Positions 5,536-5,649 of a DNA stretch of 5,649 nucleotides are shown in pieces; position 1 is the stretch's first letter, and each line of letters opens with the position of its first letter. This stretch comes from JAJFTV01 sp964532655 (GTDB lineage Bacteria; Chloroflexota; Anaerolineae; Anaerolineales; Anaerolineaceae). The DNA is taken from contig CAZHMZ010000204.1 of the NCBI GenBank assembly GCA_964532655.1, positions 1 through 5,649 on the forward strand, in the 5' to 3' direction. Both the position numbers and the translations under genes were made by a program. Under the pieces are notes generated by a model that was given only the letters and a program-made list of their open reading frames with translations, made no database searches and was not told the origin of the DNA.

Positions 5536-5555
5536 ATCGATGAGGATTGAGGATC

Positions 5556-5649
5556 ATGATGACGAGGGATGAGTTAACGCTTGAAGAACTGGTAAGCCAG
5601 AGCGGTCTGTCAGTGCGTACGGTGCGTTTTTACATGCAGGAAGGTCTTC
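5556..5649 (+). CDS. MerR-family transcriptional regulator, N-terminal end (partial)
   Basis: Thirty-one codons are present before the window ends. The protein begins MMTRDELTLEELVSQSGLSV and continues RTVRFYMQEGL. This is the winged helix-turn-helix start of MerR-family regulators: the ELTLEELVSQSGLS helices followed by the signature R-T-V-R-F-Y and the E-G-L turn. MerR proteins bind as dimers to inverted repeats in promoters and usually sense a ligand through a C-terminal domain, which is outside the window, so the signal is unknown. Two adjacent ATGs are possible. GAGG at 5549-5552 is three bases before the first and six before the second (5559), so the true start may be one codon later. 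The gene is divergent from the transpeptidase gene. Confidence 0.88.
   Translation, partial: MMTRDELTLEELVSQSGLSVRTVRFYMQEGL

Overview
The window looks like a chromosomal segment from an anaerobic member of the Chloroflexota, probably class Anaerolineae. This is inferred from gene content and protein style. There is a lipoprotein with a Thr/Pro/Ser-rich 'TPT/PSPT' linker followed by Ig-like domains, and a secreted L,D-transpeptidase with a long N-terminal region ahead of the catalytic domain. Both are common in that group. Moderate GC, Shine-Dalgarno sites and intrinsic terminators are all seen. No rRNA, tRNA, CRISPR array, insertion sequence or phage gene is visible.

Layout from left to right. 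(1) Positions 1-77 hold the last 24 codons of an FtsX/MacB-type ABC transporter permease, closed by a very strong palindromic terminator at 108-132. (2) On the minus strand, 155-748 encodes a small eight-cysteine protein of the DUF3109/YkgJ-like cysteine-cluster kind. (3) A 160 bp divergent intergenic region separates it from the serine operon. (4) serC (911-1978) and serA (2009-2932) lie 30 bp apart and form a serine biosynthesis operon, ended by an 11-bp-stem terminator at 3011-3044. Between serA and the terminator sits an in-frame duplicate of the serA 3' tail. (5) A lipoprotein gene (3115-4212) runs rightward and converges, with a 9 bp gap, on (6) a secreted YkuD-type L,D-transpeptidase gene on the minus strand (4222-5391). 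(7) A 164 bp divergent regulatory region carries a promoter for the transpeptidase gene and a promoter with two tandem identical-arm dyads for (8) a MerR-family regulator whose first 31 codons (5556-5649) end the window.

How the genes work together. SerA and SerC catalyse consecutive steps from 3-phosphoglycerate to phosphoserine. Both proteins resemble, from memory, the short anaerobe/Bacteroidetes-type enzymes: SerA has no ACT regulatory domain and has Lys where most D-2-hydroxyacid dehydrogenases have the catalytic His. The lipoprotein and the transpeptidase are both cell-envelope proteins, but nothing in the sequence shows that they act together. The window is mostly ordinary housekeeping and envelope DNA. 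The points most worth a second look are the duplicated serA tail, the tandem MerR-type operators, the unusual SerA active site, and the 20-bp-spaced promoter of the transpeptidase gene.
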